Positions 16,337 to 25,815 of a DNA stretch of 64,000 nt are shown here, piece after piece (within the stretch, counting starts at the first letter, position 1; every line of letters begins with the position of its first letter). Location of the stretch: assembly GCF_019264485.1 (NCBI RefSeq), contig NZ_JAHVAA010000005.1:45160-109159 (forward strand). The letters run 5' to 3'. The stretch comes from Sediminibacterium sp. (GTDB lineage Bacteria; Bacteroidota; Bacteroidia; Chitinophagales; Chitinophagaceae). The position numbers were made by a program, and so were the translations under genes. The notes beneath the pieces are model-generated. The model saw only the letters and a program-made list of their open reading frames with translations. It did not search any database and was not told the DNA's origin.

Positions 16337-17950
16337 ATGAAAAATATCATTAAAAGTAGATTTATACCGGTGCTTACCGCTGTAACTGTACTTACCATAT
16401 CATGCTCCAAGCTTGATCCAAAGCTTGAAGCACCCAACTCAATCGCACCCAATGCCGGAAGTGGAGCTCCTACTCCTCCTTCTATCTCTGCGGTGTACGA
16501 ACAATTAAACCAATTAACCGGTGGCCAGGGTAACTGGTTCGGTTTACAGGAACATTCTACCGATGAAATCATGGGCCCAACACGTGGTACCGACTGGGAT
16601 GACTTCGGTACATGGCGTCGTTTGCACCTGCATACCTGGGGTCCTGATCATAACCAGATCAATGATACCTGGAATGGTTTGAATGGTGCATTGTTCCAGA
16701 CAACACTGGTTGCTGAAACTGCAACAGGTTTAACAAAAGCAGAAGGACAGTTTCTCCGTGCTTATTTCCGCTTTCTGGTTTGTGATATTTATGGCCAGGT
16801 TCAAACACGTCCGGCAACTGCTGCAGCCAATGCCATCCCTACTGTAATGACAAGGTCTGAAGCAATTGATGCCATTATTACAGAACTGGAAGCTGCGGTA
16901 CCTGCTTTACCTGCATATACTCCAGCCCTCCGTGGTCAGGTAACCAAAGAAGCTGCATGGGCATTGCTTGCTAAAGCATACCTCAATAAAGCTGTTTACA
17001 AACAAGCACCTACTTCACCTGCCGGTCCATTTACATTTGCCCCAGCAGATATGAATAAAGTGATTGAATATTGTAACCTGGTGGCTGCCAATGCCAGCCT
17101 CAGTATTGATCCTAACTACTGGGATAACTTTAAATGGGATAATGGTACACAATCATCTGAAAACATCTTCGTACGTAAAGCCGGTGGAGATGCAAGAGCA
17201 GGTAATGGTGCCAACCTCGTATGGCAGACTTGTCAGAGCTGGCATTATAATCAGCGTCCTTCAAGCTGGAACGGTTTCGTAACACTGTCTCAGTTCTATG
17301 ATAGCTTTGAAGACAATGACGTTCGTAAATCAACACCTCTGGCTGGTTATACCAATCTGGTAGGTGCTAATGCAGGTTTCCTGGTAGGTCAGGCACGTGG
17401 TCCGGTTAAAGCCAGCAATCCTAAAGAGCCTGGTGTAATTGGTGATCCAATTGGTGATTTATACGACAGAAGTGGTAACCCATTGATTTTTACACGTACA
17501 GCTTCTATCTTCTTTAATGGAGAAGCAAGTGGTATCCGTGTAAACAAATTCCCACTCGATCCTGCTACCATCAACGATGGTGCATGGGGTAGTACCAATG
17601 AGTTTCCTTTCTTACGTTTCTCAGATGTTCGCCTCATGAAAGCTGAAGCATTATTAAGAGGCGGTACTACAGGTGCCAATGGTGAAACACCATTGACTAT
17701 TGTAAACAGTATCCGTCTGGTAAGAAATGCTACACCTGTAACAGCTGTAACACTTACATCATTACTGGCTGAAAGAGGTCGCGAACTCTACCTCGAAGGT
17801 CACAGAAGAACAGATATGATTCGTTTCGGTCGATTCAACGCTCCTGTTGAAGAAAGACCAAATGCATCTGATGCATACAAAGCGGTTTATCCAATTCCAA
17901 CAACGGCATTGGCTTCTAACCCTAACCTGAAACAGAATTTCGGTTATTAA
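16337..17950 (+). CDS. SusD/RagB-family surface lipoprotein
   Basis: 537 aa. Lipoprotein signal with Cys23 (LTISCSKLDP). The body has SusD features: an N-terminal helical region with RAYFRFLVCDIYGQV, a TPR-like AAWALLAKAYLNKAVY, and the C-terminal family ending FLRFSDVRLMKAEALLRGG ... GRELYLEGHRRTDMIRFGRF ... VYPIPTTALASNPNLKQNFGY. It caps the preceding SusC barrel and binds the imported ligand at the cell surface. A strong terminator 21 bp after the stop suggests this is the end of the susCD transcript. Confidence 0.95.
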   Translation: MKNIIKSRFIPVLTAVTVLTISCSKLDPKLEAPNSIAPNAGSGAPTPPSISAVYEQLNQLTGGQGNWFGLQEHSTDEIMGPTRGTDWDDFGTWRRLHLHTWGPDHNQINDTWNGLNGALFQTTLVAETATGLTKAEGQFLRAYFRFLVCDIYGQVQTRPATAAANAIPTVMTRSEAIDAIITELEAAVPALPAYTPALRGQVTKEAAWALLAKAYLNKAVYKQAPTSPAGPFTFAPADMNKVIEYCNLVAANASLSIDPNYWDNFKWDNGTQSSENIFVRKAGGDARAGNGANLVWQTCQSWHYNQRPSSWNGFVTLSQFYDSFEDNDVRKSTPLAGYTNLVGANAGFLVGQARGPVKASNPKEPGVIGDPIGDLYDRSGNPLIFTRTASIFFNGEASGIRVNKFPLDPATINDGAWGSTNEFPFLRFSDVRLMKAEALLRGGTTGANGETPLTIVNSIRLVRNATPVTAVTLTSLLAERGRELYLEGHRRTDMIRFGRFNAPVEERPNASDAYKAVYPIPTTALASNPNLKQNFGY

Positions 17951-17971
17951 TAGATGTGCGAGAATAGTTGT

Positions 17972-18008
17972 AAAAGCCGGTCAGATTTTCTCTGACCGGC
18001 TTTTTTTA
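17972..18008 (+). terminator. Rho-independent terminator after susD
   Basis: AAAAGCCGGTCAGA and TCTGACCGGCTTTT pair as a GC-rich stem with a short TTTC loop, followed by a run of T to 18008. It is the clearest intrinsic terminator in the window and separates susCD from the FG-GAP lipoprotein genes. Confidence 0.9.
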
Positions 18009-18055
18009 TCGAGTCATGAATTGACAAGCAGACAGTATTTATGTTATTTTAGCGT

Positions 18056-21000
18056 ATGATGATGCTGAACAGAAAATGGCTGCTGATTGCCTGTATATCC
18101 TTGCTTGCAGCCTGCAAAAACGCAGAGAATAAAACATTATTCTCACTCGTTACCGACTCAAATATCAATTTTAAAAACACACTCACCGAGTCGGAATCAT
18201 TTAACGTATTCAAATACAGAAATTTCTATAATGGCGGTGGTGTAGCTACCGGCGACCTGAACAACGACGGACTGCCGGAAATTTTCTTTACCGCTAACCA
18301 AAGTGCCAATAAACTTTACCTGAATAAAGGGGATCTGAAATTTGAAGACATCACACAAAAAGCAGGAATTATTTATAACAATGAATGGAGCACGGGTGTT
18401 GTTTTTGTTGATATCAACGCTGATGGCTGGCTCGATATTTATGTTTGTAACGCAGGTAATATGCTGAATAAAACCCTGCGTAAAAACAAACTCTATATCA
18501 ATAATAAAAACCTCACGTTCACTGAACGGGCGGCTGAATACGGATTGGATAATGATGGATACTCTACCCATGCATCATTCTTTGATTACGACCTCGATGG
18601 AGACCTCGACTGTTTTCTCGTTAATAACAGTCCCATTCCGGTAAATACGCTCAACTACGCCAATATGCGCAGCATACCAGATGCAGAAGCGCCTTATGCT
18701 GAGTTTCTTAAAGGTGGTGGTGATCATTTATACAGAAATGATAACGGGAAATATACTGACGTAACAAAAGAAGCAGGCATTTATGGAAGTATCATCAGTT
18801 TTGGACTCGGTGTAACCGTAGGCGATATTAACCTTGATGGTTACCCGGATGTATATGTATCGAATGATTTTTTTGAAAAAGATTATCTCTATATCAACCA
18901 ACGTAATGGCACATTCAAAGATGAAATTGAAAATCGTACACAGCATATCAGTTTCTCCTCAATGGGGGCCGATCTTCAAGACATCAATAACGATGGTAAG
19001 CCGGATATTTTTACTACAGACATGTTACCCGGCGATGATTACCGCTTAAAAACCAATACATCTTTTGAAGGGTACGACACCTATAAACTGAAACAGAACC
19101 AGAATTTTTATAACCAGTTTACACAAAATGCACTACAGGTAAATAATGGTGATGGACAATTTCTTGAAACAGCATTCTACAGCGGTGTAGCCGCCAGCGA
19201 CTGGAGCTGGGGAGCTTTGATGTTCGACGCCAATAACGACGGGCTATCTGATATAATTGTATGCAACGGTATTTACCGTGATGTAACCGATCAGGATTTT
19301 ATCGACTTCTTTGCCAACGATGTGGTGAACCAGATGGTATTAAAAGGGAAAAAAGAAGAAGTAAATAATGTGATTGATAAAATGCCTTCTGTACCTATTC
19401 CCAATAAAGCATTCAAAAACCAGGGCAATCTTCGTTTTAGCGATGCAGGAAAAGAATGGGGACTCGATCAGGCTACTTTTTCAAACGGCGCATCTTATGC
19501 AGACCTGGACAATGATGGAGATCTTGACCTGATCATCAATAATGTAAACCAGGAGGCACTGGTATATAAAAATAACAGCAGGGTTGATTCTACTTCCAAT
19601 TATATGGCAATGCAGTTGCAGTTTAATCAGCAAAACCCTTTTGCAGTAGGCAGCACCATTAAAATTTTTGCAGCAGACCAGGTAATTACCAGGGAACTGA
19701 TACCCAGTAAAGGCTTTCAGTCATCGGTAGAATATAAACAAACCATCGGATTGGGAATGTTTAAACCAGATTCAGTGCAGGTTCTCTGGCCCAATAAAAC
19801 AGTATCTACTATTCTCAAGCCATCAGTAAATCAGTTGCTGAAAATAAAATACGACAGTGCTGATGTCCGTGTAAATTTATTTCAACATCAACTGCCCCAA
19901 ACAACATTACTTAGCCAACTAAACCTCCCTTTCGAATCGCACAAAGAAGATGAACATGTAGATTTTTACCAGGAAAGAAATATTCCCTTCATGCTCTCCA
20001 AACAAGGACCTAAAACAGCTGTGGCAGATGTGAATGGTGATGGAATGGAAGACATATTTATTGGTGGTGCAGTTGCGCAGCCTTCACAATTATACCTGCA
20101 AACAGCAAACGGCTTTTCTAAAAAAACGGTCCCTGACTTTGAAAAATTTACTTTCAATGATGTAACCGCTGCCTTTTTCTTTGATGCAGACCAGGATGGT
20201 GATATGGATATTTTTGTGGGCGGTGGTGGCAATTTTGCACCCGCCTCATCTGAAAAATACCAACACCAGCTTTACCTGAATGATGGTAAAGGAAATTTCA
20301 CTTTACGATCGGGTACTTTTCTGGTAAGTCATACCAATACAGGTGTAGCTATTCCATTAGACTACGATCAGGATGGGAAGATGGATATTTTTATCGGCAG
20401 CAGAAGCGAACCGCAGAACTATGGTATAACACCCAGGAGCTTTTTATTTCATAACGAAGGCGGTGCAGTTTTTACCGATGTTACAGATAAAGCGGCCCCT
20501 TTCTTACAGTCACTGGGTATGATAACGGGAGCTGTATGGACAGACCTGAATGCCGATCAACAAAAGGAATTGGTGATAGTGGGTGAATGGATATCACCAA
20601 AAGTATATGCATACAAAAACAAACAGTTTGCAGAACAGAAAACAGGGTTGGAGAACGAGTTGGGCTGGTGGCAGTCGGTAACAGTTGGTGATCTGAACGG
20701 AGACGGTCATCCCGATTTATTGCTCGGCAACCTCGGGCAGAACTTTTACATGAAACCAGATGCGGAAAACCCTGTAAAAGTGTGGATTAAAGACTTTGAT
20801 CAGAATGGAACCATCGATAAAATTTTCAGTCATTCGCTTAATGGAAAAGAAGTACCCGTATTTCTGAAAAAAGATATTACGGAACAGATACCATCCCTGA
20901 AAAAATCAAACCTGCAACATGCTGAATTTGCAGATAAAACCATTCAGCAGGTATTCAAAGACGGGTTAGCAGGTGCCAGGGTATTAACCGTAAACAATGC

Positions 21001-21382
21001 GGCAAACTGTATTGCCTATAACGACGGGAAAGGGAATTTTAAACTGGAGCAATTGCCCTTTATGGCACAGCTCTCATCGCTACAGGCAGCTGTTATCAGT
21101 GATATAAATGAAGATGGTAAAAACGATATCATCTTTGCCGGTAATTTCTTTGACCTGCTTCCCCAATTCTGCAGTATTGATGCTTCTTACGGCCAGGTGT
21201 TACTGAACAAGGGAGATAACCGTTTTAGTGAAGTATCCTCTATTGCTTCCGGGTTATTTGTAAAAGGACAGGTAAGAGATATCGCACAGGTAAAACAAAA
21301 AACTAAAACAGGCTTATTATTCCTGAGAAACAATGATACACCGCTGTATTATCAGGTCAATACCAGGAACAATAAAAAATAA
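18056..21382 (+). CDS. FG-GAP/VCBS-repeat lipoprotein with ASPIC/UnbV domain (CRTAC1-like), copy 1
   Basis: 1108 aa. Lipobox Cys20 (ISLLAACKNAE). About thirteen calcium-type D-x-N-x-D-G-x-x-D blades are visible, e.g. GDLNNDGLPEIFF, FDYDLDGDLDCFL, ADLDNDGDLDLII and ADVNGDGMEDIFI, in two groups (about 60-510 and 650-1040). Between them lies an ASPIC/UnbV segment (YMAMQLQFNQQNPFAVGSTI ... PDSVQVLWPNKTV). This predicts two beta-propellers on a lipid anchor, probably facing outward or the periplasm. Function is unknown; such proteins commonly cluster with SusCD. The next paralogue starts 13 bp later, so they form an operon. Confidence 0.88.
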   Translation: MMMLNRKWLLIACISLLAACKNAENKTLFSLVTDSNINFKNTLTESESFNVFKYRNFYNGGGVATGDLNNDGLPEIFFTANQSANKLYLNKGDLKFEDITQKAGIIYNNEWSTGVVFVDINADGWLDIYVCNAGNMLNKTLRKNKLYINNKNLTFTERAAEYGLDNDGYSTHASFFDYDLDGDLDCFLVNNSPIPVNTLNYANMRSIPDAEAPYAEFLKGGGDHLYRNDNGKYTDVTKEAGIYGSIISFGLGVTVGDINLDGYPDVYVSNDFFEKDYLYINQRNGTFKDEIENRTQHISFSSMGADLQDINNDGKPDIFTTDMLPGDDYRLKTNTSFEGYDTYKLKQNQNFYNQFTQNALQVNNGDGQFLETAFYSGVAASDWSWGALMFDANNDGLSDIIVCNGIYRDVTDQDFIDFFANDVVNQMVLKGKKEEVNNVIDKMPSVPIPNKAFKNQGNLRFSDAGKEWGLDQATFSNGASYADLDNDGDLDLIINNVNQEALVYKNNSRVDSTSNYMAMQLQFNQQNPFAVGSTIKIFAADQVITRELIPSKGFQSSVEYKQTIGLGMFKPDSVQVLWPNKTVSTILKPSVNQLLKIKYDSADVRVNLFQHQLPQTTLLSQLNLPFESHKEDEHVDFYQERNIPFMLSKQGPKTAVADVNGDGMEDIFIGGAVAQPSQLYLQTANGFSKKTVPDFEKFTFNDVTAAFFFDADQDGDMDIFVGGGGNFAPASSEKYQHQLYLNDGKGNFTLRSGTFLVSHTNTGVAIPLDYDQDGKMDIFIGSRSEPQNYGITPRSFLFHNEGGAVFTDVTDKAAPFLQSLGMITGAVWTDLNADQQKELVIVGEWISPKVYAYKNKQFAEQKTGLENELGWWQSVTVGDLNGDGHPDLLLGNLGQNFYMKPDAENPVKVWIKDFDQNGTIDKIFSHSLNGKEVPVFLKKDITEQIPSLKKSNLQHAEFADKTIQQVFKDGLAGARVLTVNNAANCIAYNDGKGNFKLEQLPFMAQLSSLQAAVISDINEDGKNDIIFAGNFFDLLPQFCSIDASYGQVLLNKGDNRFSEVSSIASGLFVKGQVRDIAQVKQKTKTGLLFLRNNDTPLYYQVNTRNNKK

Positions 21383-21395
21383 CCATTGCAGGTAA

Positions 21396-24300
21396 ATGAA
21401 ATACATGAAACAAAAATCGTTCTATAGTATCGTTGGTTTGCTGATGGTTATCATGGCAGGATGTTCGCAAAAAAAAGCAGCTTCTGTATTTGTTCCACTC
21501 AGCCATGAACAAACAGGACTTCAGTTCAGTAACAAATTGCAACCCACACCGGCATTCAACCTGTTCTCCTATATGTATTTCTACAACGGAGCAGGGGTAG
21601 GAGCAGGCGATTTTAATAATGACGGGCTGATAGATCTTTTTTTTGCAGCCAATCAGCAAAACAATGCCTTATACCTCAATACGGGAAACCTGAAATTTAA
21701 AGAAGTAACCAAAGAAGCACATATACCTGCCGATGGTGCATGGAGTACCGGCGTATCTGTCGTAGACATCAATAATGATGGTCTGCTGGATATTTATGTT
21801 TGCCGTGTAGGCAAATACAAAACATTAAAAGGAAAGAACCAGTTATTGGTTTGTACTGGTATTGGTCCGGATAAAATACCGGTATATGAAGACCAGGCCA
21901 GTGCTTATGGATTAGATTTTTCCGGTTTCAGCACACAAGCCGCATTTCTTGATTATGACGGCGATGGCGACCTCGATATGTTTCTACTAAACCATTCTGT
22001 AAACCATGATGGTAATTATGCGCCAAGAGAAAATTTCATGAATACTTATGATTCTCTGGCAGGTCATCGTTTGTACAGAAATGATCAGAAAACTATGCAG
22101 GATGGCAAAATCGAAATAAGGTTTACCAATATAACCAAAGAAGCAGGAATCAATGGAAGTAAAATAGGGTATGGGTTGGGTGTAGTTGTGGCAGATATTA
22201 ACCTCGATGGCTGGCCTGATATTTATGTAGGTAACGATTTTCATGAGAACGATTATCTCTACATTAACCGGCAGAATGGCACATTTGCAGAACAAGGTGC
22301 TCAGCAGTTAATGCATACAAGTCAGTTTAGTATGGGTGTAGATGTAGCGGATGTGAACAATGATGCTTATCCTGAAATCATTTCCATGGATATGTTGCCT
22401 TATGATCCTTATATGCTGAAACGATCAATGGCAGAAGATGATTACAATATCTTTCAACAGAAATTGCAATACGGGTACACACATCAGTATGCAAGAAATA
22501 ATCTTCAATACAATAGAAAGAACGGGCATTTTAGTGAAGTTGGTCAGTACGCAGGTATTCATGCCACAGACTGGAGCTGGGCCTCATTGTGGATGGATTT
22601 TGACAATGATGGTTTAAAAGACCTGTTTGTATCGAACGGTATTCCCAAGCGAATGAATGATATTGATTACATCAATTATGTATCAGGAGGTGAGCTGCAG
22701 GGAAAACTAAAAAATAATACCATACAGGACAAGGATATTGCCCTGATTAATAAGTTTCCGGAGATTAAAATACCCAATCAGTTTTATCGGAATAAAGGCA
22801 ATCTCTCTTTCGATAACCTGACAGACAGTATCGACAATAACCTTCCCACATTTTCAAATGGTTCTGTTTATGCCGATCTCGATAATGATGGTGATCTCGA
22901 TCTGGTCGTAAATAATATCAATGATCCCGCATTGATTTATGAGAACAAAACAAATACGGATACAAGTTCAAAAGATTTCGCACAACTGAAACTGACAGGC
23001 AGTACGGGGAATAAAAATGCCATCGGCGCCAAATTATTAGTCTACAGCAAAAAACAGGTACACAGTTATGAGCATTATCCCGTGCATGGTTTTCAGTCAA
23101 GTATGTTGTTGCCCATTCATGTAGGACTCAAAAATATTACTGTGGATTCGGCTTTGCTGATATGGCCCGACAGAACTTATCAAACGGTTCAGCTGACAAA
23201 GGGAAGAAAAGAAACGGTTGTCTACTCACAGGGCTTGCCCAAATTTGATTTTGAAAAAAGACTGACTCAGCAAAATCAAATAATGCAGACTGATCTTGAA
23301 GATATAACGCAGGCAACAGGCATTAACTATCAGCACCAGGAAAACCTATTCAATGATTTCGACAGAGAGCCATTAATACCACATATGCTCTCAACAGAAG
23401 GACCCGCATTGGCAGTTGCAGATATTAACCACGATGGTTTGGAAGATGTATTCATTGGCGCATCAAAAGGATATACCAATGCGGTGTATGTTCAAAATAA
23501 AAATGGCACATTTAGTAAATCAATTCAACCGGCCCTTGACCGTGATTCCATGTGGGAAAACGTAGATGCTATTTGGGTGGATGTAAACAATGATAAAGCC
23601 ATAGATCTGGTAATTGCCAGCGGGGGCAATGAATATTATGGGGAAGATGAACACCTTCAACCACTTTTATACCTGAACGACGGAAGAGGCAACCTGAGAA
23701 AAAAAGATGTTGCTTTCCCGCGTGGCATGAATACACAAAGCAAAGTAATAGCCAACGATATTAACGGAGATGGATATATGGACCTGTTCTTTGCCGGCCG
23801 ATCTGTTACTTATGCTTATGGAATGCCCGCACGTTCATATTTATTATTGAACGATGGGTATGGAAATTTCAGCGATGTAACACCTGCTTTTGCAAACGCA
23901 TTGATACAACCCGGCGGTTTGGTAACTTCTGCACAATGGGTTGATTTGAATAAAGACGGACAGACAGATTTATTGCTTTCCTATTTGTGGGGAGGTATAG
24001 AGGCATTTGTAAAACAGGATAACCAGTTTGTTCAACAAACCATTACAGCAAAAAAAGGCTGGTGGCAATCTGTTTTTGCTGATGATATAGACGGTGATGG
24101 AGATATTGACCTGGTAGCAGGTAATTTCGGGAATAACAGCCGTGTAAAAGCCTCCGAAAAATACCCGGTAAGAATGTACATGAACGATTTTGATGATAAC
24201 GGAAGGGTAGAACAGATACTCACTTATTATGTGAATGGCTCTGAAATGCCATTGGCCAGTAAACTGCAACTCGAAAAATCGATTCCATTACTGCGGAAAA

Positions 24301-24749
24301 AATATTTATACGCCGCCGATTTCGCAAAAGCAGATTTAAAACAATTATTCGCACCGCAAAAATTTGAGAAAGCCTATCAGTTAGAAGTCAACTGTTTCGA
24401 ACATGTATTGTTGACGAATGAAGGTGGTATGAAATTTACAGCTTCTGCCTTGCCATTTGAAACGCAGTTGAGTCAGTTAAGGTCAATGCTTCGTATTGAA
24501 AAAGACGGGCAACCACAATGGCTTGCAATGGGTAATTTTTATTCGAACAATGTAGAAATAGGCAGACAGGATGCCGACTTTGCAAATCTGTTATCTTATG
24601 AAAAGGGTAAGGGGATGAAGATAGCTGGTTTGGGTATGCCTGCCATTGCCGGACAGGTTAGAAATGCAAAATCCATCACCATCAAAAACCAAAAAGCCTA
24701 TATCCTTGCCCGTAACAATGAAACTGTGATAGTGCTGGGAAAAAAGTAA
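21396..24749 (+). CDS. FG-GAP/VCBS-repeat lipoprotein with ASPIC/UnbV domain (CRTAC1-like), copy 2
   Basis: 1117 aa, with the layout of the preceding gene. Lipobox Cys23 (VIMAGCSQKK; ATG at 21405 is an alternative start). Blades include GDFNNDGLIDLFF, VDINNDGLLDIYV, LDYDGDGDLDMFL, ADINLDGWPDIYV, ADINHDGLEDVFI and DDIDGDGDIDLVA. The ASPIC/UnbV part reads LTGSTGNKNAIGAKLLVYS ... VDSALLIWPDRTY. The two neighbours are clearly paralogous yet divergent, which points to an old duplication with separate roles, perhaps different surface ligands. It ends 22 bp before a hairpin shared with the end of the window. Confidence 0.88.
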   Translation: MKYMKQKSFYSIVGLLMVIMAGCSQKKAASVFVPLSHEQTGLQFSNKLQPTPAFNLFSYMYFYNGAGVGAGDFNNDGLIDLFFAANQQNNALYLNTGNLKFKEVTKEAHIPADGAWSTGVSVVDINNDGLLDIYVCRVGKYKTLKGKNQLLVCTGIGPDKIPVYEDQASAYGLDFSGFSTQAAFLDYDGDGDLDMFLLNHSVNHDGNYAPRENFMNTYDSLAGHRLYRNDQKTMQDGKIEIRFTNITKEAGINGSKIGYGLGVVVADINLDGWPDIYVGNDFHENDYLYINRQNGTFAEQGAQQLMHTSQFSMGVDVADVNNDAYPEIISMDMLPYDPYMLKRSMAEDDYNIFQQKLQYGYTHQYARNNLQYNRKNGHFSEVGQYAGIHATDWSWASLWMDFDNDGLKDLFVSNGIPKRMNDIDYINYVSGGELQGKLKNNTIQDKDIALINKFPEIKIPNQFYRNKGNLSFDNLTDSIDNNLPTFSNGSVYADLDNDGDLDLVVNNINDPALIYENKTNTDTSSKDFAQLKLTGSTGNKNAIGAKLLVYSKKQVHSYEHYPVHGFQSSMLLPIHVGLKNITVDSALLIWPDRTYQTVQLTKGRKETVVYSQGLPKFDFEKRLTQQNQIMQTDLEDITQATGINYQHQENLFNDFDREPLIPHMLSTEGPALAVADINHDGLEDVFIGASKGYTNAVYVQNKNGTFSKSIQPALDRDSMWENVDAIWVDVNNDKAIDLVIASGGNEYYGEDEHLQPLLYLNDGRGNLRKKDVAFPRGMNTQSKVIANDINGDGYMDLFFAGRSVTYAYGMPARSYLLLNDGYGNFSDVTPAFANALIQPGGLVTSAQWVDLNKDGQTDLLLSYLWGGIEAFVKQDNQFVQQTITAKKGWWQSVFADDIDGDGDIDLVAGNFGNNSRVKASEKYPVRMYMNDFDDNGRVEQILTYYVNGSEMPLASKLQLEKSIPLLRKKYLYAADFAKADLKQLFAPQKFEKAYQLEVNCFEHVLLTNEGGMKFTASALPFETQLSQLRSMLRIEKDGQPQWLAMGNFYSNNVEIGRQDADFANLLSYEKGKGMKIAGLGMPAIAGQVRNAKSITIKNQKAYILARNNETVIVLGKK

Positions 24750-24771
24750 AACTAGCATGCGTAAACGCTCT

Positions 24772-24813
24772 GTTCTCTGCGGTGATTTTTCGAGTAAATT
24801 CACCGCAGAGAAC
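24772..24813. repeat. Hairpin between convergent genes, second copy at 63953-64000
   Basis: GTTCTCTGCGGTGA (24772-24785) pairs exactly with TCACCGCAGAGAAC (24800-24813) around a 14-base loop. The loop core TTCGAGTAAAT and the arms are repeated almost unchanged at 63953-64000. It lies between a plus-strand and a minus-strand gene end and may act as a bidirectional terminator. Confidence 0.8.
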
Positions 24814-24845
24814 ATGAGGGAATTGAGTTTGCGCAGAGAGAGGTA

Positions 24846-25772
24846 TTATTGAAATACAGGGTAGTTGATGGTGGTTAGCCACTGCGAGCTGTCGGTAGTT
24901 AAACGATTACTGATCATTCTTTCAAACGCTATTGCAGGTGAAATTTTCCTGAAATCATTTACATAAAACTGAACGGCCTGTCTACATTTTTCAATGTTTG
25001 CCGGGCCGCCTTTAACCTCGGCCACCACAATATTGCCCAGCATCATTTGTTTCAACATGAATTTTCCTTTGGTAGGAATATCTTTATCAGACGCTACTGC
25101 AACCATAGCAGTGTATAATTTGTTATTTTCCTTTACAATATTGAGTATGGGGTCATTGACTACTTTACTGTTTTCAGAAACGATAAAAGCCTTCACCTCA
25201 TCAATCATTTTATACAACTCTGTATTATCAGGGTAGTGATCAAAATCCTGTTTAACAGATACATAAGAAGAGTTGGGTACCTTACCCATCTTAATATCAA
25301 AGCCATACACTTTCTTTATATCTGAAAGCGTAATTTTCAACTGCTCAAATAGTGCTGCAGCAGTTTTTTCTGTATTGCCAACAGACAGGTATTGAAAAAC
25401 TTTTATAAACGGGTTGGCAGATAAGTAAACCTTAGTGGTTAACGTAATAGCAGTTTCAGCATTATAAGTAGTAACAGACTGAAGATCAAAATAAGTATTT
25501 CGATTATCCTCAATTATTGTAGCCTTGAATCCATTTAACAGGAGGGTATTGATGACAATTTTTTTCTCATTAAAACTTACGGTACTGTCATTAATGATTG
25601 TACCTGGCCACCAGTTTTTCCATAAATCCTTGTTTACAATCACCCTCGATATACCATCAAAAGGAACAGGAGAATTGACAGTTTGGATAAAGGTTTTCTC
25701 TTTGGGGAGAAAGAAACCGACTGCAAAAATGAGAATGATGATAACAGAAACAGCAAGCAATAATCGCTTCAT
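24846..25772 (-). CDS. Membrane-anchored SRPBCC + GyrI-like ligand-binding protein
   Basis: 308 aa from ATG 25772 (MKRLLLAVSVIIILIFAVGF), one N-terminal transmembrane or uncleaved signal segment. Residues ~25-150 look like an SRPBCC/polyketide-cyclase cup (VNSPVPFDGISRVIVNKDLW ... WWPGTIINDSTVSF). The second half resembles a GyrI-like/AraC effector-binding domain (SSYVSVKQDFDHYPDNTELY). No DNA-binding domain is present, so it probably binds a small molecule at the inner membrane. It reads away from the haloperoxidase-like operon upstream on the same strand (44-bp gap) and might be co-transcribed with it. Confidence 0.7.
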   Translation of the reverse strand: MKRLLLAVSVIIILIFAVGFFLPKEKTFIQTVNSPVPFDGISRVIVNKDLWKNWWPGTIINDSTVSFNEKKIVINTLLLNGFKATIIEDNRNTYFDLQSVTTYNAETAITLTTKVYLSANPFIKVFQYLSVGNTEKTAAALFEQLKITLSDIKKVYGFDIKMGKVPNSSYVSVKQDFDHYPDNTELYKMIDEVKAFIVSENSKVVNDPILNIVKENNKLYTAMVAVASDKDIPTKGKFMLKQMMLGNIVVAEVKGGPANIEKCRQAVQFYVNDFRKISPAIAFERMISNRLTTDSSQWLTTINYPVFQ

Positions 25773-25815
25773 AAGTAAAACCACATTTAATGTTCAAATT
25801 TACCGTTTAGCGGCT

